From NCBI GenBank assembly GCA_945901125.1, contig CAMDKD010000011.1:1-64000 (forward strand): 64,000 bases of DNA, read 5' to 3'. The notes under the pieces were generated by a model that saw only the letters and a list, made by a program, of their open reading frames with translations, did no database searches and had not been told where the DNA came from. The stretch's first letter is position 1. Each line of letters starts with the position of its first letter. The position numbers and the translations under genes were made by a program. Shown piece by piece: positions 17,219 through 26,117 of the stretch. The DNA comes from Bordetella parapertussis. GTDB taxonomy: Bacteria > Pseudomonadota > Gammaproteobacteria > Burkholderiales > Burkholderiaceae_C.

Positions 17219-18726
17219 CAGCGTGGGTAATGCGGTTTGATTTGCGCGTCGATATTGACCCAGACGCTTTTCACCTGGGTGTATTCGCGCATGGCATCAA
17301 ATCCCATTTCGCGCCCGTAACCGCTTTGGCCTGTTCCGCCGAAAGGCGAACCCGGGTTGACGCGTTTATAGCTGTTGACCCAAACCATGCCTGAGCGGAT
17401 TTCTCGCGCAAACAAATGCGCACGCTGCAAATTGCTTGTCCACAAGCCGCTGCCTAAACCGTATTCGGTGCCATTGGCAATCTCCAGCGCCTCGGCATCG
17501 GTTTTGAATGTCAGTACCGTCACAAACGGCCCGAACACTTCTTCCTGCGCCACCCGGTCTTTGTAATTGTTGACACGAACAATCGTCGGCCTCACATAAC
17601 AGCCCTTGGCCAAATCGCCGCCGGGCGACTCACCGCCTGCCAGCACCTCGCCGCCTTCGGCTTTGGCCACTTCCACATAGCTCAACACCCGGTCACGGTG
17701 CAAGGCACTGGTCAAAGGGCCCATTTCGGTGTCGGGGTCTAAAGGGTTGCCGAGTTTGATGGAGTTAGCTAAGGCAATGAATTTTTCCAAAAACGCATCC
17801 GCAATGTTTTCATGCAACACCAAGCGAGAGCCTGCAATGCAAGCCTGACCTTGGTTGTGAAAAATCGCCCATGCAGCACCGTTGACAGCAGCGATCAGAT
17901 TGGCATCTTCAAACACGATGTTGGCACCTTTGCCACCGAGTTCCAGTTGCACTTTTTTCAAGTTGCCCGCACTGGCTTGCACAATGCGTTTGCCTGTCGC
18001 TGTGCTGCCGGTGAAAGCAATTTTGGCGATATCCGGATGCTCGGCGATGTATTGACCGGCCACATGGCCTAAGCCCGGCAGTATGTTGACCACGCCGGCC
18101 GGCATGCCAGCTTCGCGCATCAGTTCGGCAATTTTCAACGTGGTCAGCGGTGTGATTTCCGCAGGTTTAAGCACAATGGTGTTGCCAGCGGCCAGCGCCG
18201 GTGCCATCTTCCAGCTGGTGAACATCAAAGGGAAATTCCAAGGCACCACTTGGCCCACCACGCCCAAAGGCTCGCGCAAGGTGTAGTTCAAAAAACCGGC
18301 ATCGACCGGAATGGTTTCGCCTTGAAACTTATCGGCCATGCCGCCGAAATAACGAAAACAACCCGCTGTGCGCGGCACATCCAACATGCGGCAATCGCGA
18401 ATCGGGTGGCCGGTGTCCAGCGATTCAAGCCTAGCGAGTTCTTCGCCATTGGCCTCAATCAAATCCGCCAGCTTCAACAAAATGCGTCCGCGATCCGCCG
18501 CCTGCATGCGGCTCCAAGCCGGAAACGCTTTTTGCGCGGCCACCACCGCACGGTCTACATCGGCGTGTCCGGCCATGGCCACTTGCGCAATCACCGAGTT
18601 GTCATGCGGGTTCAATGTGGCCAGTGTTTCACCAGATAACGCATCGACAAATTCACCGTCGATAAACAACTGGTGCCTGATGGGAGACTTCAAGCCCACC
18701 GCCTTTTGGATGTCAGACAAATCCAT
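17218..18726 (-). CDS. 4-Hydroxymuconic semialdehyde dehydrogenase (aldehyde dehydrogenase family)
   Basis: A 502-residue NAD(P)-dependent aldehyde dehydrogenase. Catalytic residues are visible: Asn164 in VVPWNFP, Glu262 in LELGGK and Cys296 in NQGQACIAGSR. The general fold does not fix the substrate. Position between a hydroquinone dioxygenase and maleylacetate reductase points to oxidation of 4-hydroxymuconic semialdehyde to maleylacetate, as in HapE/PnpE/HqdC pathways. A betaine-aldehyde-like specificity is the generic alternative. Confidence 0.87.
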   Translation of the reverse strand: MDLSDIQKAVGLKSPIRHQLFIDGEFVDALSGETLATLNPHDNSVIAQVAMAGHADVDRAVVAAQKAFPAWSRMQAADRGRILLKLADLIEANGEELARLESLDTGHPIRDCRMLDVPRTAGCFRYFGGMADKFQGETIPVDAGFLNYTLREPLGVVGQVVPWNFPLMFTSWKMAPALAAGNTIVLKPAEITPLTTLKIAELMREAGMPAGVVNILPGLGHVAGQYIAEHPDIAKIAFTGSTATGKRIVQASAGNLKKVQLELGGKGANIVFEDANLIAAVNGAAWAIFHNQGQACIAGSRLVLHENIADAFLEKFIALANSIKLGNPLDPDTEMGPLTSALHRDRVLSYVEVAKAEGGEVLAGGESPGGDLAKGCYVRPTIVRVNNYKDRVAQEEVFGPFVTVLTFKTDAEALEIANGTEYGLGSGLWTSNLQRAHLFAREIRSGMVWVNSYKRVNPGSPFGGTGQSGYGREMGFDAMREYTQVKSVWVNIDAQIKPHYPR

Positions 18727-18811
18727 AACCGTCCTTGAGATTCAGCGCATAGCTAATGCAGCGCCGTGAAAAAGAAGGCCTACACCTTGCGGTCAGGCCT
18801 GAATCTGGTGC

Positions 18812-19819
18812 TTAAAACTGGACCGGTACTTCCGGTGCATCACCCTTTTGGATTTCATGCACCAGCGTGGGTGAGCCGTTCTCCCAGACCAGCAACATGG
18901 AACGCTTGGGGCTGTAACCCTGGTGTCTGCAATAGGCCGGCATGGCGGCCATGTCACCGGCTTTCATGATGACCCGCGCCAGCGGTTTGCCGGTGTTTTT
19001 GTCTGCGCAATCCCAGTGGATTTCATCGCACATCTGGAAAAACCATTCCACGCGGTCATTGCCATGAATGATGGGCAGGATGTGTTCTTCGGTGGTCGGG
19101 CACATGAAGCTGTACTTGACCACCGAGGTGAAGCTCGGGTTCCAAGTGACTTGGCTGCGCGACAAAAACGCAAACAAGTTGAAGGCATGGACTTCGTTTT
19201 CAAAACCGGGCTCGGGATGCAACTCAGGCATGTCCTGAGGCACATCGGCAAAGGCGCGGTTGATAGGTGCACCGCGTGCGTCTGTGCGCAAATCCAAGTC
19301 GCCCTTCAAGCCGACACAACGGGTGGCGAGTTCGCGCGCGCGGGTGATCTTGGCGTTGTTGTTGCCGTTTTTGCGGCCATACGGTGTGCCGGTTTCTTGC
19401 GGTGCGGAAAACGGATCAAAGGTTTCGTTGGTCCAGTCATCCAGCATTTGCTCGAAGGTGGCGCGGATCTGGTCGGTGGGAAAGTTTTCCAGCAAATCCA
19501 CACCGGCGGCTTTCATGGTGCCGTTGTAACTTCCCGCATACATATCCACCGACTGGTAATGGTTCACCGTGCCAAACACATTGTCGAAATTGACCCAGCC
19601 GTAAAAAAACCCCCAGGCCACATCGCGCATCAAGGCGCGTAAAAAATTGCCAATGTCCATGGTGTGCGACAAAGGACGACCGTCGCGCGTGGTCCAGGTG
19701 ATGTGGGCGAAATACTCGTCACGGCGGAAGTTAAAACTGCCCAGCGTGTAGGCGCGGTAACCCATGGTGGCATCCGGCGTTGAAGCCAAGACTTTGATGA
19801 TGTCTGAAGGTGCGTTCAT
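18812..19819 (-). CDS. Hydroquinone 1,2-dioxygenase large subunit (HapD/HqdB type)
   Basis: A 335-residue subunit of the two-component Fe(II) hydroquinone dioxygenase, which opens hydroquinone to 4-hydroxymuconic semialdehyde. I recognise the family from segments such as RRDEYFAHITW, VNHYQSVDMYAGSY, EVHAFNLFAFLSRSQVTWNP and YCRHQGYSPKRSMLLVWENG. The His and Glu residues in HWDCAD and YCRHQGYSP are cupin-like metal-ligand candidates. It lies 12 bp after the small subunit. The 85-bp gap to the dehydrogenase contains an AGGCCT repeat pair but no firm terminator. Confidence 0.88.
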   Translation of the reverse strand: MNAPSDIIKVLASTPDATMGYRAYTLGSFNFRRDEYFAHITWTTRDGRPLSHTMDIGNFLRALMRDVAWGFFYGWVNFDNVFGTVNHYQSVDMYAGSYNGTMKAAGVDLLENFPTDQIRATFEQMLDDWTNETFDPFSAPQETGTPYGRKNGNNNAKITRARELATRCVGLKGDLDLRTDARGAPINRAFADVPQDMPELHPEPGFENEVHAFNLFAFLSRSQVTWNPSFTSVVKYSFMCPTTEEHILPIIHGNDRVEWFFQMCDEIHWDCADKNTGKPLARVIMKAGDMAAMPAYCRHQGYSPKRSMLLVWENGSPTLVHEIQKGDAPEVPVQF

Positions 19820-19831
19820 GTCTGTGTCTCC

Positions 19832-20338
19832 TTAAGCGGTTTGGCAGATGTCTGCCCATTTTTCAACCGACAAATCGCCTTTGCAGGTTTGCAATATCAA
19901 TACTCCGGGCTGCGCACTTTTGAATTGGTAGGCGGTGTTTTTTGGCAGCAAGGCCTGATGACCGCGCTTGATCTTCATCCAGCCCATCTTGACGCCTTGG
20001 GGCTCGCCTTGCACCAGCACTGCGCCGTTTTTGTTTTCGTCTTTGACGGTTTGGGCAGCATCTAATTTGATGAGGTGAATTTCCACATCGCCGTCCATGC
20101 TGAGGGCGAATTCATCGTGCGCGCAGGTGTACCAAGGTGAAGTGCCTTCGGCCCGCAGTGTCTCCAGCACATAAATCTGGTTTTGCCCAAAGACGACCTT
20201 TTCATAAGGCTTGGAATTGCTGGCGATTTCAAAACAGTTTGAAAACGCGTAATGTTTCACATCGTCATCAATGGGTTGGACGCGGCCTTTTTCGTAGCTC
20301 TTGAGCGAGCCGAAGTTAGTGTGGTAATTCACGGTCAT
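19832..20338 (-). CDS. Hydroquinone 1,2-dioxygenase small subunit (HapC/HqdA type)
   Basis: A 168-residue cupin-like subunit, the size known for the small partner of hydroquinone dioxygenases. Matching features are YEKVVFGQNQIYVLETLRAEG, WYTCAHDEFALSMDGDVEIHL and KMGWMKIKRGHQALLPKN. The CAHDEF segment looks like a metal or structural cupin motif. It is the first gene of the hydroquinone operon, so its upstream region with the control block at 20411-20472 is the likely promoter. Confidence 0.88.
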   Translation of the reverse strand: MTVNYHTNFGSLKSYEKGRVQPIDDDVKHYAFSNCFEIASNSKPYEKVVFGQNQIYVLETLRAEGTSPWYTCAHDEFALSMDGDVEIHLIKLDAAQTVKDENKNGAVLVQGEPQGVKMGWMKIKRGHQALLPKNTAYQFKSAQPGVLILQTCKGDLSVEKWADICQTA

Positions 20339-20410
20339 GGCAGTTTCTCCTCAGCAGTTCTGTCATCAAACGAATGGATGAAGCGACTGTAGGCTGAGCA
20401 GCAAGCAGGC

Positions 20411-20472
20411 GGTAGGCCTCAGTTAAAAAGTAGATTGTTCGCCATAACCGAACAATATATCGGGTTAACCCG
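20411..20472. promoter_or_regulatory. Control block copy 1: ATTGTTCG-N7-CGAACAAT operator before the hydroquinone dioxygenase genes
   Basis: The inverted repeat (20434-20441 and 20449-20456) is identical in both arms to copy 2. It is followed by a 12-bp perfect palindrome CGGGTTAACCCG (20461-20472) and preceded by a near-identical TTAAAAAGTAG. The block lies in the 151-bp gap between the LysR gene and the dioxygenase small subunit, about 73-134 bp upstream of the start codon, a typical distance for LysR-type activation. Confidence 0.78.
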
Positions 20473-20489
20473 CAATTCTCAGAATGAAT

Positions 20490-21437
20490 TCAGGTCGCAA
20501 TCAAGGTGTCGGGAATCAAACCTCGGGCAATCAAATCCGCGTCCCACGGCGGTTCGCGGGTGAATTTGTTGGCAATGTGCTCAATGAACAAATTCAATTT
20601 CACCGCATGGCGTGACGTGCCTGCATACACCGCACTCAATGAAAACGAGGACAGCAAATGCTCAGGCATGACCACTTGCAAATGGCCTTTCAAAATATCT
20701 TCGCCAGCCACCAAGGTGGGCAAACACACGATGCCCGCGTGGGCCAGTGCGTATTCGCGCAGCAAATGCACGCTGTTGGTCAACAAACTGGCAGACAAAT
20801 ACATGGTCAGCGATTCGCCCTGGTGATAAAAAGTCCATTGATCCCGCGTGGGATAGCCGGAATACAAACCCAGCTTATGTTTGTGCAAATCACGCGGCAA
20901 CTGCGGTGCTTCGTGCGCTTGCAAATACTGAGGCGTGGCGCAAAACACCCGGCGAACCGGAAACAGTTTGCGGGAAATCAATTCGTCTGAGTTGGGCGGA
21001 AAGATTTGCAAGGCGCAATCCACACCCGCTTTGACCGGGTCCACCACCACATCGCTGACGATCAAATCCATGCGTATGTCAGGGTAAGCCGTTTGGAACT
21101 GGTGCAGCAAGGAAGCGAAATTGCCCAACACCAAACCTGTCAATGCGTGTACACGCAAGGTACCGGCGGGTTTGGTTTGCACATCCCGCATTTGGTCGAC
21201 CACGCTATTGGCCTGTGACACCAACTCGGTGCAGTCGCGCAAAAAGGTTTGCCCGAGTTCACTCAAGCGCACCATCCGCGTGCTGCGGTGAAACAAAGCC
21301 GCGCCCAAATAGTCTTCGAGTTGCTTGACCCGCGTGGTCACCACAGATTTAGACACGCGCAACTGTCTGGCCGCCTCGGCGAAGCTTTGGGTTTGCGCAA
21401 CCCGCACAAAGGTCTCTATGTTTTGCAGTCTGTCCAT
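20490..21437 (-). CDS. LysR-family transcriptional regulator of the hydroquinone cluster
   Basis: A 315-residue LysR protein. The winged helix-turn-helix is at residues 1-60 (MDRLQNIETFVRVAQTQSFA through VTTRVKQLEDYLGAALFHRS), followed by the periplasmic-binding-like effector domain. ATG 21437 is used because the family N-terminus begins there; an in-frame extension adds 16 unrelated residues. It lies upstream of and on the same strand as the dioxygenase genes, with the 62-bp control block just after its end. The effector is likely hydroquinone or a pathway intermediate. Confidence 0.9.
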   Translation of the reverse strand: MDRLQNIETFVRVAQTQSFAEAARQLRVSKSVVTTRVKQLEDYLGAALFHRSTRMVRLSELGQTFLRDCTELVSQANSVVDQMRDVQTKPAGTLRVHALTGLVLGNFASLLHQFQTAYPDIRMDLIVSDVVVDPVKAGVDCALQIFPPNSDELISRKLFPVRRVFCATPQYLQAHEAPQLPRDLHKHKLGLYSGYPTRDQWTFYHQGESLTMYLSASLLTNSVHLLREYALAHAGIVCLPTLVAGEDILKGHLQVVMPEHLLSSFSLSAVYAGTSRHAVKLNLFIEHIANKFTREPPWDADLIARGLIPDTLIAT

Positions 21438-21515
21438 GGACTGAATATAAGTCCATTGCCCAGGCGGATGGCGTAGGCCGGGCAACGAGGTGAGAACGCA
21501 GACAAATGTGAACGC

Positions 21516-22064
21516 TTAACCACTCACACACCGCCACTGCCCATAAGCCGGCGCGTCCTTAGGCCATTGACTGGCGCTGTCAACGCTTTGTATACCTTGT
21601 GACAGCAGTTGCGCGGCGCGCGCCACGCCAGCGTGGGTGATCCACACTTGGTTTTTGTCAGGCTGTTGCTGCGCTGCATCCCACAGGTCTGCAACCCGGG
21701 CCAACACTTCATTGGCGCTTTCCACGCCGCCGAACCGGTGTGCGCCGAAATCATCGGTCCAGGCTTGCATGGCGGCCAGTGGAATCGCGTCCCAGGCCAC
21801 GCCTTCCCAAGTACCGAAGTCCATTTCGCGCAAACGTGTGTCGGCTTGCATTTTCAGCTCCGGCCTTAGCTCAGACAAAGCACGGGCCAGCTGCATGCAA
21901 CGCTGCAAAGGCGACACCGAGACTTTGCAATTCAGTGGCAGCGCTTGCGCCAGTGCACGGGCGGCTTGCAATGTGTGTGGTGCGTCTGCCGCCACATCGA
22001 GTGCGCCGTAACAAAGGCCGCCCTCAATCAGCGGCGTGGCGTGTCTGACTATCCACAGCTTCAT
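21516..22064 (-). CDS. cobC: Alpha-ribazole phosphatase-like histidine phosphatase
   Basis: A 182-residue histidine-phosphatase-family enzyme. The catalytic RHA motif (IVRHATPL) is at residues 6-8, with SPLQRCMQLA and REMDFGTWEG typical of CobC and a second catalytic His in WITHAGVAR. It would dephosphorylate alpha-ribazole or adenosylcobalamin phosphate in nucleotide loop assembly. It is the last gene of the B12 operon, 20 bp after cobS. The fold alone would also allow a phosphoglycerate-mutase-like role. Confidence 0.87.
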   Translation of the reverse strand: MKLWIVRHATPLIEGGLCYGALDVAADAPHTLQAARALAQALPLNCKVSVSPLQRCMQLARALSELRPELKMQADTRLREMDFGTWEGVAWDAIPLAAMQAWTDDFGAHRFGGVESANEVLARVADLWDAAQQQPDKNQVWITHAGVARAAQLLSQGIQSVDSASQWPKDAPAYGQWRCVSG

Positions 22065-22084
22065 GTTTTTATCAGCAAGACCGT

Positions 22085-22948
22085 TTAAAGGCCGCCGCCC
22101 AAGCCCAGCGCGCAGCCCAAGTAAAACGCGATTTCACACACCTGCTGCGTAGTACCTAAACAGTCGCCGGTAAAGCCTTGCAAGCGCCGCGCAAACAAAC
22201 GCAGCAGATACACAAAAGCCAGTGCGCTGGCCAGGCCACCGCAGGCCAAGACTTTCAACACCGGCAGCAGTTGCGCCGTTGCCAGCAATTGCACATCGGT
22301 TCCTGACAACACTAAAGCTGCGACCCAAGCGCTCAAAGCCAGCGCGCCTGCACACCAGAGCAAAGCGACTGCCAAACTACCGATGCTGATTTGATCTGCC
22401 AAGGGTTTGGACTTGGAGCCTGCGTCGTCGCCCACATGCGGTAACCATCGAATGACGAGCAAAGGCCAGGTGCGCGACAGCACATGCGCCGCCATCAAAG
22501 CCAGACACATCCACAGCGCGCCAACCGCACCCAGCAAGGCCAGCAGCGCCACTTTACTAAGAATTGCCAGCGCAATCGCAATCGCGCCGAATGCACCTAC
22601 ACGCGAGTCTTTCATGATGATCAGCGCACGCTCTCTGTCATAGCTGCCGCCCAGACCATCGGCCATATCGGCCAGACCGTCTTCATGAAAAGCACCGGTC
22701 AGCCAGACGCTCCAAGCCGTGCCCAGCGCTGCCGCCACCAAGGGCGCATACGCGGCAGGCAAGTAGTGCATCAGCATCGCCGTCAACAACACGACCAAGC
22801 CACCGATGACCACGCCGACCGCCGGGAAGTAAGCCGCACTCGCACGCAACATGGCCGGGCTAAAGCCCACCCAATCGGCCAGCCGTCCAGTGACCGGAAT
22901 GCGCGTGAAAAATTGCAACGCCAGCAAAAAATGGCGAAGCGCTGTCAT
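22085..22948 (-). CDS. cobS: Adenosylcobinamide-GDP ribazoletransferase
   Basis: A 287-residue inner-membrane cobalamin synthase that joins adenosylcobinamide-GDP to alpha-ribazole (phosphate). Hydrophobic segments run through most of its length. The family signatures FFTRIPV, AFHEDGLADMADGLGG and DSRVGAFGAIA are all present; the acidic residues in DGLADMADG bind Mg. The start overlaps the cobT stop by 4 nt. Confidence 0.93.
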   Translation of the reverse strand: MTALRHFLLALQFFTRIPVTGRLADWVGFSPAMLRASAAYFPAVGVVIGGLVVLLTAMLMHYLPAAYAPLVAAALGTAWSVWLTGAFHEDGLADMADGLGGSYDRERALIIMKDSRVGAFGAIAIALAILSKVALLALLGAVGALWMCLALMAAHVLSRTWPLLVIRWLPHVGDDAGSKSKPLADQISIGSLAVALLWCAGALALSAWVAALVLSGTDVQLLATAQLLPVLKVLACGGLASALAFVYLLRLFARRLQGFTGDCLGTTQQVCEIAFYLGCALGLGGGL

Positions 22949-24027
22949 GCAGTGACTGACGAAGATTTTTCAGACACACCAGCCGAGGCAAAGCTGGCCA
23001 TCTCGCGCAGAATCGCGCAGGCCGACTGCAACAGCGGCCAGGCCAAGGCCGCACCCGAGCCTTCGCCCAAGCGCAAACCCAGGTCCAGCAAAGCGTGTAC
23101 GCCCAAGTGCTGCAACATGAATTCATGGCCGCGCTCGCCCGAGCGGTGCGCGAACACGCAGCGCTGCAAGACCAGCGGTTGCAGTGCATGCGCCACCAAC
23201 ACCGCCGCGCTGGCAATGAATCCGTCCACCAGAATCACACGCCGCTGGGCGGCGGCTTGTAACACCGCGCCGGTCATGGTGGCTATCTCCAATCCGCCGA
23301 ACGCGGCCAACGCGTCCAAGGGCTGCGTCGCATTCGCATGCAGCGCCAGCACCCGGCGCAAGACCTCGCATTTGCGCGCCACCGCCGCCGCGTCCAGGCC
23401 GGTGCCCGCGCCGGTACACAACTCAATATCCAGCCCGGCCAGACGCGCCAGCAGCAAAGACGCCGCCGAGGTATTGCCTATGCCCATCTCGCCCAGCAGC
23501 AAAGCGTTGCCGGGCAAATCGCGCACCAATGCCATGCCATTGCGCATGGCTTGTTCGCATTGCGCCTGAGACATGGCCACGCCTTGCGAAGAATCCGCCG
23601 TGCCGTGTTCTGCGCCCGCCACTTTGCGCACAACCAAGCCCGGGCGTTGCGTGCCCGCCGGCAGACCCGTCAGAAAATCGCGGTTCACGCCGCAATCGAC
23701 CACGGTCAAAGCCAGACCGTGTTGACGCGCCAGCACGCTCACAGCTGCGCCACCGGCCAGAAAGTTTTCGACCATCTGCCAACTCACATCCGCAGGAAAT
23801 GCTGATATGCCTTGCGCGGTCAGCCCGTGGTCGGCAGCAAACACCACCATTTGCGGATGTTCCAGCACCGGTTTGTCAGTGCCAAGTATTTCGCCGATCT
23901 GTACCGCCAATGCTTCGAGCCGGCCGAGTGAGCCCGGAGGTTTGGTTTTATTGTCTATGGCGGACTGCAATACGCTGAGCAGAGCCGGGTCTTGCAGGTC
24001 ACTGAGAACGGGAAGCATTGCTTGCAT
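22945..24027 (-). CDS. cobT: Nicotinate-nucleotide--dimethylbenzimidazole phosphoribosyltransferase
   Basis: A 360-residue cytosolic enzyme that makes alpha-ribazole phosphate from nicotinate mononucleotide and 5,6-dimethylbenzimidazole. Clear motifs are DNKTKPPGSLGRLEALA, VFAADHGLTAQGISAFP, GEMGIGNTSAAS and GAGTGLD. It is 27 bp after cobQ and overlaps cobS. Confidence 0.93.
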   Translation of the reverse strand: MQAMLPVLSDLQDPALLSVLQSAIDNKTKPPGSLGRLEALAVQIGEILGTDKPVLEHPQMVVFAADHGLTAQGISAFPADVSWQMVENFLAGGAAVSVLARQHGLALTVVDCGVNRDFLTGLPAGTQRPGLVVRKVAGAEHGTADSSQGVAMSQAQCEQAMRNGMALVRDLPGNALLLGEMGIGNTSAASLLLARLAGLDIELCTGAGTGLDAAAVARKCEVLRRVLALHANATQPLDALAAFGGLEIATMTGAVLQAAAQRRVILVDGFIASAAVLVAHALQPLVLQRCVFAHRSGERGHEFMLQHLGVHALLDLGLRLGEGSGAALAWPLLQSACAILREMASFASAGVSEKSSSVTA

Positions 24028-24054
24028 GGGATATGAATTTTTCGTGAAAACATC

Positions 24055-25551
24055 TCAGCATAGCAATTCGCCCAGCACACCTGGCGCGAAGTGCTGAGCC
24101 ACAAAATCTGCCAGACCGTCGAACACGCTGTCCAAGGTGGGCACCGGTTGCGCGCGGCCTGCGCCAAACAAGGCTTGCACGGCCGCAGCATCCTCAAACA
24201 AACCGTGCACATACACACCCAGCACATTGCCCTGCGCGTTGTGCCAACCCAAGCCATCGGGCAAGGCCGCCTGCGCCACCACACCGGTCTGCGCCATGCC
24301 CGCATGCTGCTGCGTCTGTCCGTGGTGGATTTCATAACCGGTCACGCTGACGCCTGCCAGCGGCGCAAACGGCGATGCTGTGCAAGAGGCTAGCGCCTGA
24401 GAAAAACAGGCCTGTGTATGGCGCACGGTTTTATCGGTTTCAAACACTGTGACCAAAGGCAGCAGCCCCAAGCCCGGCGCATTGCCGTCTATGCCGTGCG
24501 GGTCTATCAAAGCCTCGCCCAGCATTTGCAATCCGCCGCAAATCCCCAGCACTGTGCCGCCCTGCTGCGCGTGCTGCGCAATCGCTGCATCCAGGCCTTG
24601 CGCGCGCAGCCAGGCCAAATCGCCACTGGTGTGTTTAGAGCCAGGTAGGATGATCCAATCGCTTGGTTTTAAGCCTGCCAATTCCACCGGGCTGCGCACC
24701 CATTGCAAGCGCAAACCCGGAATATTTTTCAAGGGCTGGAACTCATCCAAATTACTGATGCGCGGATACGCGATGACAGCAATCGTTGTTTGCACTGCAC
24801 CGCTGGCAATGCTGCTTTCGTCAAACACGCCGTCTTCTTCGGGCAAACCGTGCTGCCACCACATCGGCAAAGTCGCCACCACGGGCACGCCAGTCAAGTC
24901 TTGCAACATTTGCGGCGCGGGCGCCAGCAGTGCCGCGTCCCCGCGAAACTTGTTCAGCACAAAGCCGCGCAGCAGCGCGCGTTCGTGTGGCGGCAACAAA
25001 GCCCAGGTGCCGTACAAGTGCGCAAACGCGCCGCCTTTGTCGATGTCCGTCACCAGCAAACAAGCGGCCTTGGCATGCAAAGCAACGCGCATATTGACGA
25101 TGTCGCTGGCAGACAAATTAATTTCCGCCGGCGAGCCCGCGCCTTCGATGACCACCACCTCGTTGTCGGCAATCAACTCGTCCAGCGCGGCGGCGATGCG
25201 CGGCCACACATGCAGGCTGCGCTCGCGCCAAGGCATGCGCGTCAGCCCCTCGTCCACATGGCCGAGCATGACCACCTGGCTGTGCGTGTCGCGCTCGGGC
25301 TTTAAGAGCAAGGGGTTCATGCGCACATCGGGCACCGCGCGCGCGGCCAGCGCCTGAAAGTATTGCGCGCTGCCGATCTCGCCCTGGCCGTTGCCGGATG
25401 CCACCACCCGTGCGTTGTTGCTCATGTTCTGCGCTTTGAAGGGCGCGACCTTCAAGCCCTGGCGCGCGTAATGGCGGCACAAGGCGGTGGTCAGCCAGCT
25501 TTTACCGGCGCCGCTGGTCGTGCCCAGCACCATGACGCAGCGCGCGCTCAA
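24055..25551 (-). CDS. cobQ: Cobyric acid synthase (glutamine amidotransferase)
   Basis: A 498-residue enzyme that amidates four side chains of adenosylcobyrinic acid a,c-diamide. The N-terminal P-loop-like GTTSGAGKSWLTTALCR begins at residue 10 and the KAQNMSNNA segment follows. The C-terminal glutaminase domain has the nucleophile elbow GICGGLQMLG and a catalytic His in YEIHHGQT. Its ATG overlaps the cobO stop by 4 nt. Confidence 0.93.
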   Translation of the reverse strand: MSARCVMVLGTTSGAGKSWLTTALCRHYARQGLKVAPFKAQNMSNNARVVASGNGQGEIGSAQYFQALAARAVPDVRMNPLLLKPERDTHSQVVMLGHVDEGLTRMPWRERSLHVWPRIAAALDELIADNEVVVIEGAGSPAEINLSASDIVNMRVALHAKAACLLVTDIDKGGAFAHLYGTWALLPPHERALLRGFVLNKFRGDAALLAPAPQMLQDLTGVPVVATLPMWWQHGLPEEDGVFDESSIASGAVQTTIAVIAYPRISNLDEFQPLKNIPGLRLQWVRSPVELAGLKPSDWIILPGSKHTSGDLAWLRAQGLDAAIAQHAQQGGTVLGICGGLQMLGEALIDPHGIDGNAPGLGLLPLVTVFETDKTVRHTQACFSQALASCTASPFAPLAGVSVTGYEIHHGQTQQHAGMAQTGVVAQAALPDGLGWHNAQGNVLGVYVHGLFEDAAAVQALFGAGRAQPVPTLDSVFDGLADFVAQHFAPGVLGELLC

Positions 25552-26117
25552 TCCTCAATCCCACGCTGGGCGGGAATGCCGGCTTGAAATGCGTGTTTGA
25601 CCATAGTCATTTCGGTCACGGTATCAGCCATATCGATAATTTCCTTCGGACAACGTCTGCCTGTCAGCACCACATGCACATGGACAGGACGGCTAAGCAA
25701 AGTATGCAGCACATCGTCTAACGGCAGCCAGCCATAAATCAACGGGTAACTGATTTCGTCCAGTGTGACCATGAAGTAGTCGCCGCTGAGAATCGCTGAC
25801 TTGGCTTTTTGCCAACCGTCCCGCGCCAATTGCGCGCTGTGTTCCAGGTCGCGGCTTTTCCAGCTAAAGCCGTCACCCAAGCCTTCAATGGGAATGCCCA
25901 GTTTTTCAAACATGCGGTGTTCGCCAAAGCGCGCTGAAGGCACTTTCATGAACTGGAAAATCTTCACCGCTTTGCCGCGCCCGTGAGCTCGCAAGGCCAG
26001 TCCGAATGCCGCTGTGCTTTTGCCCTTGCCGTCGCCAGTATTGACGATGATGAGACCGCGGCGCTCGCCCTCGGATTTTTCATAAGGCTTTTCGGTAGGT
26101 GCTTGTTCGTGGATCAT
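25548..26117 (-). CDS. cobO: Cob(I)yrinic acid a,c-diamide adenosyltransferase, CobA/CobO/BtuR type
   Basis: A 189-residue ATP:corrinoid adenosyltransferase. The P-loop NTGDGKGKST is at residues 26-35, with the family motifs GRGKAVKIFQFMK, VTLDEISYPL and VVLTGRRCP. ATG 26117 follows AAGGAG; an in-frame extension of 15 codons lies inside cobU and is rejected. The start overlaps cobU's stop by 4 nt. Confidence 0.93.
   Translation of the reverse strand: MIHEQAPTEKPYEKSEGERRGLIIVNTGDGKGKSTAAFGLALRAHGRGKAVKIFQFMKVPSARFGEHRMFEKLGIPIEGLGDGFSWKSRDLEHSAQLARDGWQKAKSAILSGDYFMVTLDEISYPLIYGWLPLDDVLHTLLSRPVHVHVVLTGRRCPKEIIDMADTVTEMTMVKHAFQAGIPAQRGIED

Noticed and set aside
18727..18811. Possible attenuator: AGGCCT repeated 13 bases apart followed by TCTTTTTC, between the hydroquinone dioxygenase and dehydrogenase genes
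   Set aside because: The stem is only six base pairs and AGGCCT is self-complementary, so chance is likely; the operon would need read-through here.
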